Assembly: GCA_031430595.1 (NCBI GenBank)
Contig: JANPBU010000019.1
Coordinates: 1-64,000, forward strand
Direction: 5' to 3'
Source: JANNBN01 sp031430595
GTDB taxonomy: Bacteria > Actinomycetota > Acidimicrobiia > Acidimicrobiales > JANYDT01
Length of the DNA stretch: 64,000 bases
In this document: one piece after another, positions 44,010 to 53,230 of the stretch
How positions within the stretch are numbered: the stretch's first letter is position 1
Layout of the letters: each line of letters starts with the position of its first letter
Translations under genes and position numbers: made by a program
Notes under the pieces: model-generated
Told to the model about the DNA's origin: nothing
Databases searched by the model: none
The model's input: the letters and a program-made list of their open reading frames with translations, nothing else

Positions 44010-45053
44010 CTACTGAGCCGGTGCTGGGACCGGGACCGTATCAGTGGTTGCTGCTGCGGCAGCAGTACCGAGATTTTGTGAAGGCGTCAGAAAGATGTTT
44101 GGGCTCGAGCCTTGAGGTATGAAGTACACCTGGTTACCGTTTTTATACACCGCTTCAACCTGACGGAGTTGAATAAGGCCGGGGGTCAAACTGTTGGCGA
44201 TCGCACGGTTGGCTTCGGCTTCACCGTCGGCACGAATCCGTTGTGATTCAGCCTGGGCCTTGGCCTCGATCAGAATACGTTCGGCTGACTTTTCGGCAAC
44301 AAGACGACCAGTTTCAGCTTCAGTCTCCTTCTGCTTGCGTTCAATTGTCGCCTTTTGGGCAGCAGCCTCTGCCGCAATGGCCTGGTTCACCTGTTCTTGG
44401 ATATTTACGGGAAGGTAAAGCTCGCGAACGTCGACCGTTTGCACAATGATGCCCTGCTCAGCAAAACGCTTGGTGAGCGCTGAATTGATGCGTTGCTGTA
44501 TTTCACCGCGTTTGCTGGTAATTGCCTCTCGCGCTGGGTAACCGGCAAACACGTCTCTGGTGACCGAACGAACACCGGGGCGAACGATGCGCTCGCGCAA
44601 ATCATTTTCGTCTTTGATGTTATTGAACAACCGAACAGCCTTTGTTTTGTCGAGACGGTAGTTGATGGTGATATCAACAGAAATCGTTGCACCTTCAAGT
44701 GATGCGGCTTCTACCGAGTCGTCGCCGCTCCGGTCACCTTCGCTCGCCGAACGAATCATTGACGTTTGTTCGATACGGGTCGAGAACTTTTCAACCCTGG
44801 CGCCGATGGGGGACACGAGGTGCCATCCGGGCTCCATCGTTCCCTTCACCTTTCCCCGCACAATTTCAACCCCAATTTGGTTGGCGTCGACCGACACGAA
44901 AGATCGAGAAACGAGGTTGAAAGCCACCAGCGCACCGACTCCGAGTGCGCCGAGTAGCACCATGGTTCGAGGCTTGCAGCCCGAGAGATTTACTTCCGGC
45001 AGCTTTACGTTGGGTTGGTTGAACTGTCTGGGATTTGGGAATTGGTCGGACAT
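44010..45053 (-). CDS. SPFH/Band 7 (prohibitin-like) membrane protein
   Basis: A 347-residue protein from ATG 45053, which has AAGGAG well placed upstream. One transmembrane helix (about residues 30-50, MVLLGALGVGALVAF) is followed by the SPFH domain (GVEIVRGKVKGTMEPGWHLV to VRELYLPVNIQEQVNQAIA). A long Ala/Glu/Lys coiled coil then follows (AQKATIERKQKETEAETG), as in prohibitins and HflK/HflC. Members form ring-like scaffolds on the membrane that modulate proteases or lipid domains. No protease gene is adjacent. Confidence 0.88.
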   Translation of the reverse strand: MSDQFPNPRQFNQPNVKLPEVNLSGCKPRTMVLLGALGVGALVAFNLVSRSFVSVDANQIGVEIVRGKVKGTMEPGWHLVSPIGARVEKFSTRIEQTSMIRSASEGDRSGDDSVEAASLEGATISVDITINYRLDKTKAVRLFNNIKDENDLRERIVRPGVRSVTRDVFAGYPAREAITSKRGEIQQRINSALTKRFAEQGIIVQTVDVRELYLPVNIQEQVNQAIAAEAAAQKATIERKQKETEAETGRLVAEKSAERILIEAKAQAESQRIRADGEAEANRAIANSLTPGLIQLRQVEAVYKNGNQVYFIPQGSSPNIFLTPSQNLGTAAAAATTDTVPVPAPAQ

Positions 45054-45189
45054 GATTTCTCCTTGGTTGCGACTCTTAGTTGCAACATACACCCTGAGGT
45101 GTCTCAGTGAGAAGATTGTTGCCGATTTCAGCCGCTACCCTTTCAGGTGTAATCGCAACTGAGAATTGCAGCACAGACCTTTGGTGGCC

Positions 45190-45921
45190 ATGTCCAGAAC
45201 TCCCCGAGACGAAACGAAGCGGCTCATCCTCGATACCGGGGTTGGCCTGTTGATGGAACGTGGGCTCGAAGGTGGGTGCGCACACGTTGGCCTTTCCGAT
45301 GTTCTGCTGGCGATCGAGACTAACGGTGGTCGGCGCATCACGAACGCCTCGGTGTACGGGCGCATTTGGGCCAATCAGGCAGAGTTTCACAAAGACCTCC
45401 TGATGGAAGCCGCCGCCGGATTCCCATCGCAGGAAGAACAGGTTTCGCGACAGGTGGCGCTCGCAACACTGAGTCGACACGACCCGAATGCATCGCAAGT
45501 CGACGTGTTGCGAGATGTTTGTCGTGCCATCGGGGTGTCGCACCTTGCGGCCCTCTCTTCCTCGCGCTCGTGGCAAACCTGGTTAGCGATATGGGCACTT
45601 ACCGTTTCGACACCCACACTTGAAGATGATGTTGAGCGGGGCCCGACGCTGGCAAAACAACACGCCATTGCGGTCGAAGCATTCGCTGAAATGTTGAGTG
45701 AAGTCCTCGCGCTCATCGGGGCAGAACTCGAACCCGGTCTAAACGTCGAGCAACTTGCAATGGCTATCTATGCGTTGTCGGAAGGTCTGGTTCTGCACCA
45801 ACAGTTCTCGCCAGACCACGTCGTCAGCGTAAACGTAGATGGCGAACCATGGACCCTGTTTGCCGTTGCGATGGAAGGCATCATCAACAGGTTCGTGACA
45901 CTCGACGGAATACGAACATGA
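45190..45921 (+). CDS. TetR-like regulator coupled to ribokinase
   Basis: A 243-residue protein from ATG 45190. The N-terminal region (RDETKRLILDTGVGLLMERG, then ITNASVYGRIWANQAEFHKD) has the TetR-type helix-turn-helix layout, although the turn is lengthened by an insertion around SDVLLAIETNGGRR. The rest is helical, as in TetR ligand domains. Its stop overlaps the rbsK start in an ATGA, so the two proteins are made from one message and the regulator may respond to a sugar or nucleoside. Confidence 0.7.
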   Translation: MSRTPRDETKRLILDTGVGLLMERGLEGGCAHVGLSDVLLAIETNGGRRITNASVYGRIWANQAEFHKDLLMEAAAGFPSQEEQVSRQVALATLSRHDPNASQVDVLRDVCRAIGVSHLAALSSSRSWQTWLAIWALTVSTPTLEDDVERGPTLAKQHAIAVEAFAEMLSEVLALIGAELEPGLNVEQLAMAIYALSEGLVLHQQFSPDHVVSVNVDGEPWTLFAVAMEGIINRFVTLDGIRT

Positions 45922-46811
45922 CCCCCATTCGTTCGGGTGGTCGCGTTGTCGTTGTGGGAAGCATCAATATGGACCTTGTCGTAAAAGCGCACCACGTGCC
46001 AGCACCCGGCGAAACGGTTTTAGGTGAAAGCCTCTCGATGTTGCCCGGAGGAAAAGGGGCGAACCAGGCGGTCGCGGCCTCTCGGGTCGGTGCGACGGTC
46101 GCAATGGTCGGCCGCATCGGCAACGACGCATTCGGGCAGACACTTCGCGATGGTCTGCGCGCTGAAGGAATCAACACCGAACATATCGGAATCTGCAAAC
46201 ACGATCCGAGTGGCGTTGCGCTGATTACCCTGGCCGACGGTGGCGAAAACTCAATCGTTGTAGCGCCCGGTGCCAACGCATTACTTCGCAAGGTTCATAT
46301 CGACGATGCGTTCGCAACGTTTGCCGATTTTGACTCAAATACGGTGATGTTGATGCAACTCGAAATCCCGTTAGAAGTGGTGTTGCATTCAGCTCAGAAA
46401 GCCTGCGCGGCCGGATGGAAAGTTGTGTTGAACCCGGCACCAGCACAACCACTGGCCGATGAATTGTTGGCCTGCGTTGACATCATTGTTGTTAACGAGT
46501 CTGAAGCCGAGATTCTTGGTGGGCTTGATGTCATTCGATCGAAAGTTGCGACGGTTGTTGCAACACTCGGCGAGCGGGGTTTGGCCGTCTACACCTCTGA
46601 TTCTGAGATCGTGATGCCCGGACTCCACGTTAACGTCGTCGACACGACCGGCGCTGGCGATGCCACCTGTGGGGTGCTTGCTGCTGCGTTGGCCTCCGGC
46701 CACTCAATTGCTGAAGCGAGCGATCTATCCAACCGCGCCGGTGCCCTCACCACCACCGGGTTAGGCGCCCGAACATCGCCAACCTCCACAATCTTGAATG
46801 CATTCAACTGA
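45918..46811 (+). CDS. rbsK: Ribokinase
   Basis: A 297-residue PfkB-family sugar kinase that phosphorylates ribose at C5. The two signatures are present: GGKGANQAVAASRVGA near the N-terminus and DTTGAGDATCGVLAAAL with the catalytic Asp near residue 235. NPAPAQPL and VVNESEAEIL are also typical of ribokinase. The ATG at 45918 overlaps the upstream TetR stop codon. No ribose transporter gene is nearby, so it may act on ribose from nucleoside breakdown. Confidence 0.9.
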   Translation: MTPIRSGGRVVVVGSINMDLVVKAHHVPAPGETVLGESLSMLPGGKGANQAVAASRVGATVAMVGRIGNDAFGQTLRDGLRAEGINTEHIGICKHDPSGVALITLADGGENSIVVAPGANALLRKVHIDDAFATFADFDSNTVMLMQLEIPLEVVLHSAQKACAAGWKVVLNPAPAQPLADELLACVDIIVVNESEAEILGGLDVIRSKVATVVATLGERGLAVYTSDSEIVMPGLHVNVVDTTGAGDATCGVLAAALASGHSIAEASDLSNRAGALTTTGLGARTSPTSTILNAFN

Positions 46812-46826
46812 AACGACTGTGAATCT

Positions 46827-48254
46827 GTGACAAACCCAAATGCGATTCTCTGGTTTCGTCGCGACCTGCGAACCGCTGATCACCCAGCCTTCGAAGCAGC
46901 AATCAAGCATGCTGCGCAACTTGGGGGCAAAGTTCTTCCCGTATTCGTTATCGACCCGGTGTTGATACAACGAAGCGGGCCTAACCGAATTGCCTTCCTT
47001 TTTCGAAACTTGCGAGCACTCATCGAAGCAGGGGTGCCTCTCTCGATTTATCAGGGTCGCCCAGAGGAAGTTGTACCCCGCCTTGCTCGTGAAACGGGTG
47101 CTGACGTGTTCGTTACCGGCGATGCAGCACCCTATGGAACGAGTCGCGACGTACGTGTTGAAACCGAACTCTCGAAAAGTGGTTCCCAATTTGTAAGGTT
47201 TGAAACTAACTACATCGTGCCGCCAGGTACCGTGAGAAAAGGCGATCAGACCCCGTTCAAAGTATTCACCCCGTTTAGTCGGGTCTGGCTGGCCCACGCC
47301 GAAGGCCACCTACCCACGCCTCGAATCAAACTGTCAGCAGTTCCGTGGTTCGACATGTCTGGCGAAATCGAAAGCAAGATCGGGGTGCCAACCCCCATCC
47401 CATCCGACCCGTCCGGCGTTGCAGAAGGGCTTCCCCTGCAAGGCGAGGTCGCAGCATGGGCCCGGGTTCGTACGTTCGCTGATCGTATTGATGCTTACGA
47501 AGAAACGCGAAATATTCCATCGGTCGACCTTACGAGCCGACTCTCTGCCGACCTCAAATATGGCGTAATTCACCCTCGCCAGTTGATGCCACTGATTGCG
47601 GAACACCCAAGCAAAGGCGCAGCTGTGTTTCGCTCTGAGCTTTGCTGGCGCGAATTCTATGCAGACGTACTCTTCCATCGACCAGAAACGGTAAGCGAAG
47701 CATTTGTTCCGGCCATGAATGCAATGGAAACCGACGATGGCCCGAATGCCGATGTGCGCTTCGACGCATGGGCAACCGGACATACCGGCTTCCCATTTAT
47801 CGACGCGGGGATGCGTCAACTGCTGCATGAAGGTTGGATGCACAACCGGGTTCGCATGGCGACTGCCAGTTTTTTCGTTAAAGACCTCCACCTTCCATGG
47901 CAGCGCGGTGCAGCATGGTTTATGAAGCACCTCGTTGACGGCGACGTGGCATCAAACCAACACGGATGGCAGTGGACAGCGGGAACCGGTACCGACGCTT
48001 CGCCCTATTTTCGGGTGTTTAACCCCACCAGTCAGGGCCAAAAGTTTGACCCGAACGGCGAATACATCAAGCGTTGGATACCTGAACTTCGCGACTTCAG
48101 TGCGAAAGCAGTTCATGAACCCCACAGCAACGCGGGTCTCATCGATTACCCGCAACCGATTGTGGATCACGCAGCCGAACGCCTTGAAGCGCTCGATCGG
48201 TACAAAGCAATGAAGGGCAACTCTTTAGTTTCTGCAGTCGATACGATCACCTAG
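46827..48254 (+). CDS. phrB: Deoxyribodipyrimidine photolyase
   Basis: A 475-residue class I CPD photolyase that repairs pyrimidine dimers with blue light. The antenna domain begins ILWFRRDLRTADHPAF; the FAD domain has the conserved ELCWREFYADVL, GHTGFPFIDAGMRQL, GWMHNRVRMATASFFVKDL, and the block VASNQHGWQWTAGTGTDASP. The GTG start at 46827 gives the normal N-terminus. Presence suggests life in sunlit habitats. Confidence 0.95.
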   Translation: MTNPNAILWFRRDLRTADHPAFEAAIKHAAQLGGKVLPVFVIDPVLIQRSGPNRIAFLFRNLRALIEAGVPLSIYQGRPEEVVPRLARETGADVFVTGDAAPYGTSRDVRVETELSKSGSQFVRFETNYIVPPGTVRKGDQTPFKVFTPFSRVWLAHAEGHLPTPRIKLSAVPWFDMSGEIESKIGVPTPIPSDPSGVAEGLPLQGEVAAWARVRTFADRIDAYEETRNIPSVDLTSRLSADLKYGVIHPRQLMPLIAEHPSKGAAVFRSELCWREFYADVLFHRPETVSEAFVPAMNAMETDDGPNADVRFDAWATGHTGFPFIDAGMRQLLHEGWMHNRVRMATASFFVKDLHLPWQRGAAWFMKHLVDGDVASNQHGWQWTAGTGTDASPYFRVFNPTSQGQKFDPNGEYIKRWIPELRDFSAKAVHEPHSNAGLIDYPQPIVDHAAERLEALDRYKAMKGNSLVSAVDTIT

Positions 48255-48296
48255 ATGGGAACCGGTAGATGAGAACCGCAGCAGGAGTCATACGTC

Positions 48297-49373
48297 ATGG
48301 CACAAGATGAACCAGGCGTAACCGAGCCCGATCTCGATATTCGCAAAGCCGCGATTCTCAAAGCAGTGGTCGGTGAACACATTGCAACGGGGCAGCCGGT
48401 TGGTTCAATGCACCTTTCCGAAGCAGCAGGCCTCACGATTTCAGCAGCGACGATCCGTAACGAAATGAGTTCGCTGGAACGCGACGGATACCTCATGCAT
48501 CCCCACACATCGGCAGGACGCATTCCAACCGATCGGGGCTACCGGTTCTTCGTCGACAACGTTGGGTCAAACGTGAGTGTCGCCGAACCCGTTGCACTTC
48601 AGGTAAAAGACTTTTTTGACCAGGCCAAAGGCGAACTTGAGCGAATGCTCGACCACACCACACGGCTTCTCAGCGACCTCACCCATTACACGGCAGTCGT
48701 TGTCGCCCCCGAAATCGATTTGGCTTCAATCCGAAGCGTTCAACTTGTATTGCTTGGGTCAGGCACTTCACGAGATGGTTCGCCCATCGACACAGCGCTC
48801 ATCGTCGTCGTGCTTTCGAACGGCACGGTTGACAAACACCACATCGAATTGCCAAGAGGCCTCTCGACTACCCAAACAGCGCTTGCGACAGCCACACTGA
48901 CCGGTGGCCTCTTGGGCCTCACGATTGCCCGGGTTCCTCGAACGTTGACCGCCACCACCGATGCTGGCGTTGATGTTGCCTGCGCCCAAGCCCTCGATGC
49001 AATCAGGGGCGAAATCCGAACCAATGATTCCCTCTTTGTGGGAAGTACCGCGAACATGGCAACCGCCTTCGACGCGCTGCAAACGGTTCGCTCGGTACTC
49101 ACCCTGCTCGAACAGCAGTATCTGGTAGTGAACCTACTCAGAGACACCGTGCGCACCGGATCAGCCGTTTCAATCGGTGCCGAACACGGATCAGAAATGT
49201 TGTACGAACCACTCGCTTCATGCAGCATCGTCGTGGCGCCGTACCTTATCGACGGGCGCGTCGCCGGTAGCGTCGGTGTTCTCGGCCCTACCCGCATGAA
49301 TTACCCGCAAGTCATGGCAGCCGTGGCCGCCGTTTCCGAGCGTCTTTCCGAACGACTTTCCGAACCCCGTTAA
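48297..49373 (+). CDS. hrcA: Heat-inducible transcription repressor HrcA
   Basis: A 358-residue repressor of chaperone genes. The N-terminal winged helix shows LKAVVGEHIATGQPVGSMHL, SAATIRNEMSSLERDGYL and HPHTSAGRIPTDRGYRFFVD; the C-terminus has GSAVSIGAEHGSEMLYEPLA and VGVLGPTRMNYPQVMAAV. It precedes dnaJ in the usual actinobacterial arrangement. No CIRCE operator (TTAGCACTC/GAGTGCTAA) is seen upstream of hrcA or dnaJ, so its targets are probably elsewhere, such as groEL. Confidence 0.95.
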   Translation: MAQDEPGVTEPDLDIRKAAILKAVVGEHIATGQPVGSMHLSEAAGLTISAATIRNEMSSLERDGYLMHPHTSAGRIPTDRGYRFFVDNVGSNVSVAEPVALQVKDFFDQAKGELERMLDHTTRLLSDLTHYTAVVVAPEIDLASIRSVQLVLLGSGTSRDGSPIDTALIVVVLSNGTVDKHHIELPRGLSTTQTALATATLTGGLLGLTIARVPRTLTATTDAGVDVACAQALDAIRGEIRTNDSLFVGSTANMATAFDALQTVRSVLTLLEQQYLVVNLLRDTVRTGSAVSIGAEHGSEMLYEPLASCSIVVAPYLIDGRVAGSVGVLGPTRMNYPQVMAAVAAVSERLSERLSEPR

Positions 49374-49394
49374 GTACGAATCGAGTTGCGCCGC

Positions 49395-49417
49395 ATTAGG
49401 TGTTCTTAGCGCCTAAT
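49395..49417. repeat. Inverted repeat between hrcA and dnaJ
   Basis: ATTAGGTG and CGCCTAAT form an imperfect 8-bp dyad around a 7-base loop, starting 22 bases after the hrcA stop codon. It is not the CIRCE sequence. It could attenuate transcription into dnaJ or bind a regulator. Confidence 0.35.
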
Positions 49418-49455
49418 CTTTGTGGTTCAGGATTCTTGACGTCCTGCCTTTTCCC

Positions 49456-50592
49456 ATGCCTGAATCAACTGACTTTTACGAACTTCTCGGTGTCGCACGA
49501 ACTGCGACCGAAGACGAACTCAAGAAGGCGTATCGGGCGCGTGCCCGTGAGCTTCACCCCGACGCGAACCCGGACGACCCAACCGCCGAAGACCGATTCA
49601 AAAAGGTTTCTGTCGCCTACGAAATTTTGAAAGACCCTGAAAAGCGGCGGGTATACGACCAATACGGTGTCGACGGCCTCCGAGGTGGCGGTGGTGGTGG
49701 CGGTGATCCATTCGCAGGCTTTGGTGGGCTTGGCGATATTTTCGAAGCATTCTTCGGAGGCAGTAACCCATTTGGTGGAGGCGGGCAACGACGTGACCCC
49801 TCAGGGCCACCACGAGGCCCCGACGTCGACATAGTCGCCGACCTTGCCTTCGAAGAAGCAGTGTTTGGAACCCACAAAGAGATCCAGTTTCGAGTGGGTG
49901 CACCATGTGAAACGTGCTCGGCTTCAGGGGCCGCTGCTGGCACCAAAGCAACCAGTTGCACGCAATGCAACGGCTCGGGTGAAGTACGCCAACTCCGCCA
50001 AACCCTGCTCGGACAGATGATGACTGCTGCGCCGTGTGGCCGCTGCGGTGGAACTGGCCGAATGATCGAACAGCCGTGTCTGACGTGTCGCGGTGATGGT
50101 CGACGAGTTGAAACGCGCACCTACACGATCGATGTTCCAGCTGGGGTCGATCAAGGTGTTCGGTTGAGATACCCCGGTCGCGGCAGCGTCGGGCTGCGTG
50201 GGGGTGGCCCCGGCGATCTCATGGTGAGTATTCGTGTGGCAGAACATCCGCGCTTCGAACGCCACGGCAACGACCTGGCTGAACTGCTCGAAATACCGTT
50301 CACCCAAGCAACGCTCGGTGCAGTGTTGAAGTACGAGACACTCGACGGCATCGAAGACCTTGTCATTCCGGCTGGAACCATCACCGGTAAGCAGTTTCGG
50401 CTTCGTGAACGCGGGGTTCCCAAATCAAACAATCGGCGTGGTGACTTGATTGTTCAGGTGCTCGTCTCAACACCAAAGCATCTTTCGAAAGAAGAAGATG
50501 CGTTGTTGCGACAATTTGCTGAACTACGAAATGAAGCTGTTGCACCACCCGATACGTCGTTCCTCGGCAAAATCCGTTCCAAGTTTGGATGA
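49456..50592 (+). CDS. dnaJ: Chaperone DnaJ
   Basis: A 378-residue type I J-protein. The J domain (residues 1-70) has the DnaK-activating HPD in ARELHPDANPD. A Gly/Phe-rich linker follows. Four zinc-binding repeats are present: CETCSASG, CTQCNGSG, CGRCGGTG and CLTCRGDG. The C-terminal substrate domains complete it. The ATG at 49456 fits the family N-terminus (PESTDFYELLGV), although the ribosome site is weak. The stop overlaps the rsmE start as ATGA. It is probably the second DnaJ, paired with hrcA, as in other Actinobacteria. Confidence 0.95.
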   Translation: MPESTDFYELLGVARTATEDELKKAYRARARELHPDANPDDPTAEDRFKKVSVAYEILKDPEKRRVYDQYGVDGLRGGGGGGGDPFAGFGGLGDIFEAFFGGSNPFGGGGQRRDPSGPPRGPDVDIVADLAFEEAVFGTHKEIQFRVGAPCETCSASGAAAGTKATSCTQCNGSGEVRQLRQTLLGQMMTAAPCGRCGGTGRMIEQPCLTCRGDGRRVETRTYTIDVPAGVDQGVRLRYPGRGSVGLRGGGPGDLMVSIRVAEHPRFERHGNDLAELLEIPFTQATLGAVLKYETLDGIEDLVIPAGTITGKQFRLRERGVPKSNNRRGDLIVQVLVSTPKHLSKEEDALLRQFAELRNEAVAPPDTSFLGKIRSKFG

Positions 50593-51365
50593 TCGAGAAC
50601 CAGGTTCCGTTGCCCGGCAGGCGGTCTGAGAATCAGAATGGCAGACCGGCGCTGCTTGCGTCCCGGGCGCACGTCTTGCTTGCCGATCTTGATCCGCTCG
50701 CAACCACCGTTGTGCTGAGTACCGCTGCGTTGCGTCACCTTCTCAAGGTGCTTCGACTTCGTCGAGGTGAACTGGTCACAGTGACCGACGGCAAAGGCTG
50801 GTGGGCACCAACCCACATTCCGGCTGACGACACCGACACGTTCGCCCTCACGTCCCCACCCATGTTTTCTGAGCGTCGATCACCGAACCTGTGCATCGCC
50901 TTTGCGCTGACTAAAGGTGACAAACCCGATTTCACCGTACAAAAACTGACTGAATGCGGAATCGATCGCATTGTGTTGCTTCGATCAACTCGGTCGGTTG
51001 TTCGCTGGGACGATGATCACGCCGTCAAGCATTTGGCCAAACTGAAACTCGTAGCTGCCGAGGCAATGATGCAGTCTCGCGGCGTTTGGCTACCGAGCAT
51101 CGAGGGTCCGGTGCCGTGCCAAACCTTCGCGGCAGGAGCAACCAGACCGGTACACCGTGCCGACATGGTTGGCCAGCCAGTCGGCGAGCACGTCACCACG
51201 ATCGTGATCGGACCAGAGGGTGGATGGGACGAAGGCGAACGCCAATTGTTTCCGGAATCGGTGGCGCTCACCGGCACCGTCCTACGGGCCGAAACAGCGG
51301 CCATCGTCGCTGCGGGCATCATGTCATCATCTAGAGATACGAAATCCACCCACTCGGCGTGGTAA
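50589..51365 (+). CDS. rsmE: 16S rRNA m3U1498 methyltransferase
   Basis: A 258-residue SPOUT methyltransferase that methylates U1498 of 16S rRNA using S-adenosylmethionine. The PUA-like N-terminus has STAALRHLLKVLRLRRGELV; the knotted C-terminal domain has the TECGIDRIVLLRSTRSVVRW region, VIGPEGGWDEGE and LRAETAAIVAAGIM. It overlaps dnaJ by four bases and is translationally coupled. Confidence 0.93.
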   Translation: MIENQVPLPGRRSENQNGRPALLASRAHVLLADLDPLATTVVLSTAALRHLLKVLRLRRGELVTVTDGKGWWAPTHIPADDTDTFALTSPPMFSERRSPNLCIAFALTKGDKPDFTVQKLTECGIDRIVLLRSTRSVVRWDDDHAVKHLAKLKLVAAEAMMQSRGVWLPSIEGPVPCQTFAAGATRPVHRADMVGQPVGEHVTTIVIGPEGGWDEGERQLFPESVALTGTVLRAETAAIVAAGIMSSSRDTKSTHSAW

Positions 51366-51489
51366 TCAGTACACTACTGAATGAAGGTTCGCTGATTTGT
51401 GCTCAATCACGATCATTGAACCGATCCGAGACAGCTAATCCCACGATCTCAAGCGACCCCCGACGTTTGAGTGATGCGGAAGGAACCAA

Positions 51490-51999
51490 GTGGACATCGA
51501 ACAGGAAGACTCGAGCTATACCCGACTGGTAGGTCTGCGGCTTCGCGCCGTGCGCCGCCAAAAGCGGTTATCGCTTCACGATGTCGAAACCGACTCGGGT
51601 AAAGAGTTCAAGGCATCAGTACTAGGAGCCTATGAACGAGGCGAGCGGGCCATTTCGGTACCGAGGCTGCAACGACTTTCGGCCTTTTACGGCGTGCCAG
51701 TCGATCAGCTGCTTCCGCCCATGTCGTCAACTGGTGATGACGGCCTCACTGCTAGCGAGCGTCGCGGTCAGGTTCGGGGCATCACGATTGACCTCCATCG
51801 TCTCGATTCGCTGTCGACCCACGAAGCAGCGCTGCTCAGCCGGTATGTTGGCATGATCAAATCACAGCGCTACGGGTTTGCCGGAAGCGAATTGACGATG
51901 CGCCGGGAAGACCTCAACGCACTTGCAGTGCTGCTTGAAAGCGATATTGAAACCGTCAAGATGCGGATCTCTTCGCTTGGGTTCGAGCTCGTCAACTAG
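51490..51999 (+). CDS. bldD: BldD-like regulator with altered cyclic-di-GMP motif
   Basis: A 169-residue protein with GTG start and AAGGAAC upstream. The N-terminal XRE-type helix-turn-helix matches BldD well (KEFKASVLGAYERGERAISV, then PRLQRLSAFYGVPVDQLLP). The C-terminal domain aligns with the cyclic-di-GMP-binding domain of Streptomyces BldD. There the ligand motif is RGD, eight residues, RQDD; here the matching positions read RYG, eight residues, RRED. The first Asp and the Gln are lost and one Asp is now Glu, so ligand binding may be weaker, different or absent. The neighbour hemW is not obviously related. Confidence 0.8.
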   Translation: MDIEQEDSSYTRLVGLRLRAVRRQKRLSLHDVETDSGKEFKASVLGAYERGERAISVPRLQRLSAFYGVPVDQLLPPMSSTGDDGLTASERRGQVRGITIDLHRLDSLSTHEAALLSRYVGMIKSQRYGFAGSELTMRREDLNALAVLLESDIETVKMRISSLGFELVN

Positions 52000-52014
52000 T
52001 TCTTCCCTCAGCTC

Positions 52015-53226
52015 GTGCCTCTCTTGGGCTATACCTCTCGTCAACTGGCGAAGGTTGCCTATGCTAAGCGTTTCATGGATTCACCTGCCTATACCCCCGC
52101 TGATTTTGGGGTGTATGTTCACGTCCCGTTTTGTTCGAAACGATGCGACTACTGCGCGTTTGCCACCTGGACTGACCGGTCGCATCTTATGGATGCGCAT
52201 ACAGACGCTTCGATAAAACACCTTCAGCTGCTGAAGGCCAACGGACGATCCCGTACAGCAAGCTCGGTGTTTTTTGGCGGAGGAACCCCCTCCCTACTAC
52301 CGCCACACCACATCGCGAATTTTTTGGGTGAGATTGACCGAACGGGCGACGCCGAAGTCACTATTGAATGTAACCCTGACACCGTTTCAGCAGAGCTGTT
52401 CAAGGCCTACGTCGATGCCGGGGTCACCCGAATTAGCTTTGGTGTTCAATCAATGGTTGACCACGTGCTGCTTGCCCTTGGCCGAACCCACGACCCGGAG
52501 AATGTGATTCGAGGGGTTGAATTTGCGAGGAATGCCGGATTGACGTTTAACCTTGATCTGATTTACGGAGGCGCTGGCGAAACTCTCGATGATTGGGCGA
52601 CCACCGTTGAACGGGTTCTCGCACTTAACCCACCTCACGTATCGGCTTATGCGTTGACCATTGAAGCGGGTACGCCGCTTGCGCTCGATTCCAAACGTCA
52701 CCCTGATGATGACGATCTGGCCGACAAGTATCTGTTAGCAACGGAACGCTTCGCCACGGTCGGGCTTGAAAGTTATGAGATTTCGAATTGGTCGTTGCCC
52801 GGACGAGAATGCCGACACAATTGGCTGTACTGGATGCAAGGTGACTATGTGGGGGTTGGATGCGCTGCGCATTCTCACGAGGAGGGGCGTCGCTGGTGGA
52901 ACCTTCGAACCCCAGATCGGTATATCGACGCTCAGACCTCCGGTCGGGCAGCCGAAACTGCTGACAGCGAGGGTTTCACGGCCGCGAGCGAGGTGCTCGA
53001 CCCTGAAACACGCAAACTTGAACGACTCCAACTGATGTTGCGCACCCGCCTTGGTGTTCCTATCGATGCTCTTTCCGTTAAGGATCGAGAAGAACTCGAA
53101 TCGTTGATCGATGCTGCAGAGCCCGGGCGGGTACGACTGAATGCGAACGGTCGGCTCCTTGCCAACGAAGTTTCGCATCGGTTGATTGTCGAACTACCTT
53201 CTGACACCCCCGTCGAGTTAGGTTGA
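52015..53226 (+). CDS. hemW: HemW, radical SAM heme chaperone
   Basis: A 403-residue radical SAM protein if GTG 52015 is used; ATG 52075 gives 383 residues and a more usual N-terminus. The cluster motif is PFCSKRCDYCAF (CxxxCxxC), followed by SVFFGGGTPSLLP and VTRISFGVQS. The heme-binding HNxxYW motif of HemW is present as RHNWLYW, which separates it from true coproporphyrinogen dehydrogenase HemN. HemW delivers heme to respiratory enzymes. Confidence 0.9.
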   Translation: MPLLGYTSRQLAKVAYAKRFMDSPAYTPADFGVYVHVPFCSKRCDYCAFATWTDRSHLMDAHTDASIKHLQLLKANGRSRTASSVFFGGGTPSLLPPHHIANFLGEIDRTGDAEVTIECNPDTVSAELFKAYVDAGVTRISFGVQSMVDHVLLALGRTHDPENVIRGVEFARNAGLTFNLDLIYGGAGETLDDWATTVERVLALNPPHVSAYALTIEAGTPLALDSKRHPDDDDLADKYLLATERFATVGLESYEISNWSLPGRECRHNWLYWMQGDYVGVGCAAHSHEEGRRWWNLRTPDRYIDAQTSGRAAETADSEGFTAASEVLDPETRKLERLQLMLRTRLGVPIDALSVKDREELESLIDAAEPGRVRLNANGRLLANEVSHRLIVELPSDTPVELG

Positions 53227-53230
53227 CGTT

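Noticed and set aside
49465..50120. Minus-strand frames opposite dnaJ
   Set aside because: Pro/Arg/His-rich shadows of the Gly-rich linker and zinc repeats.
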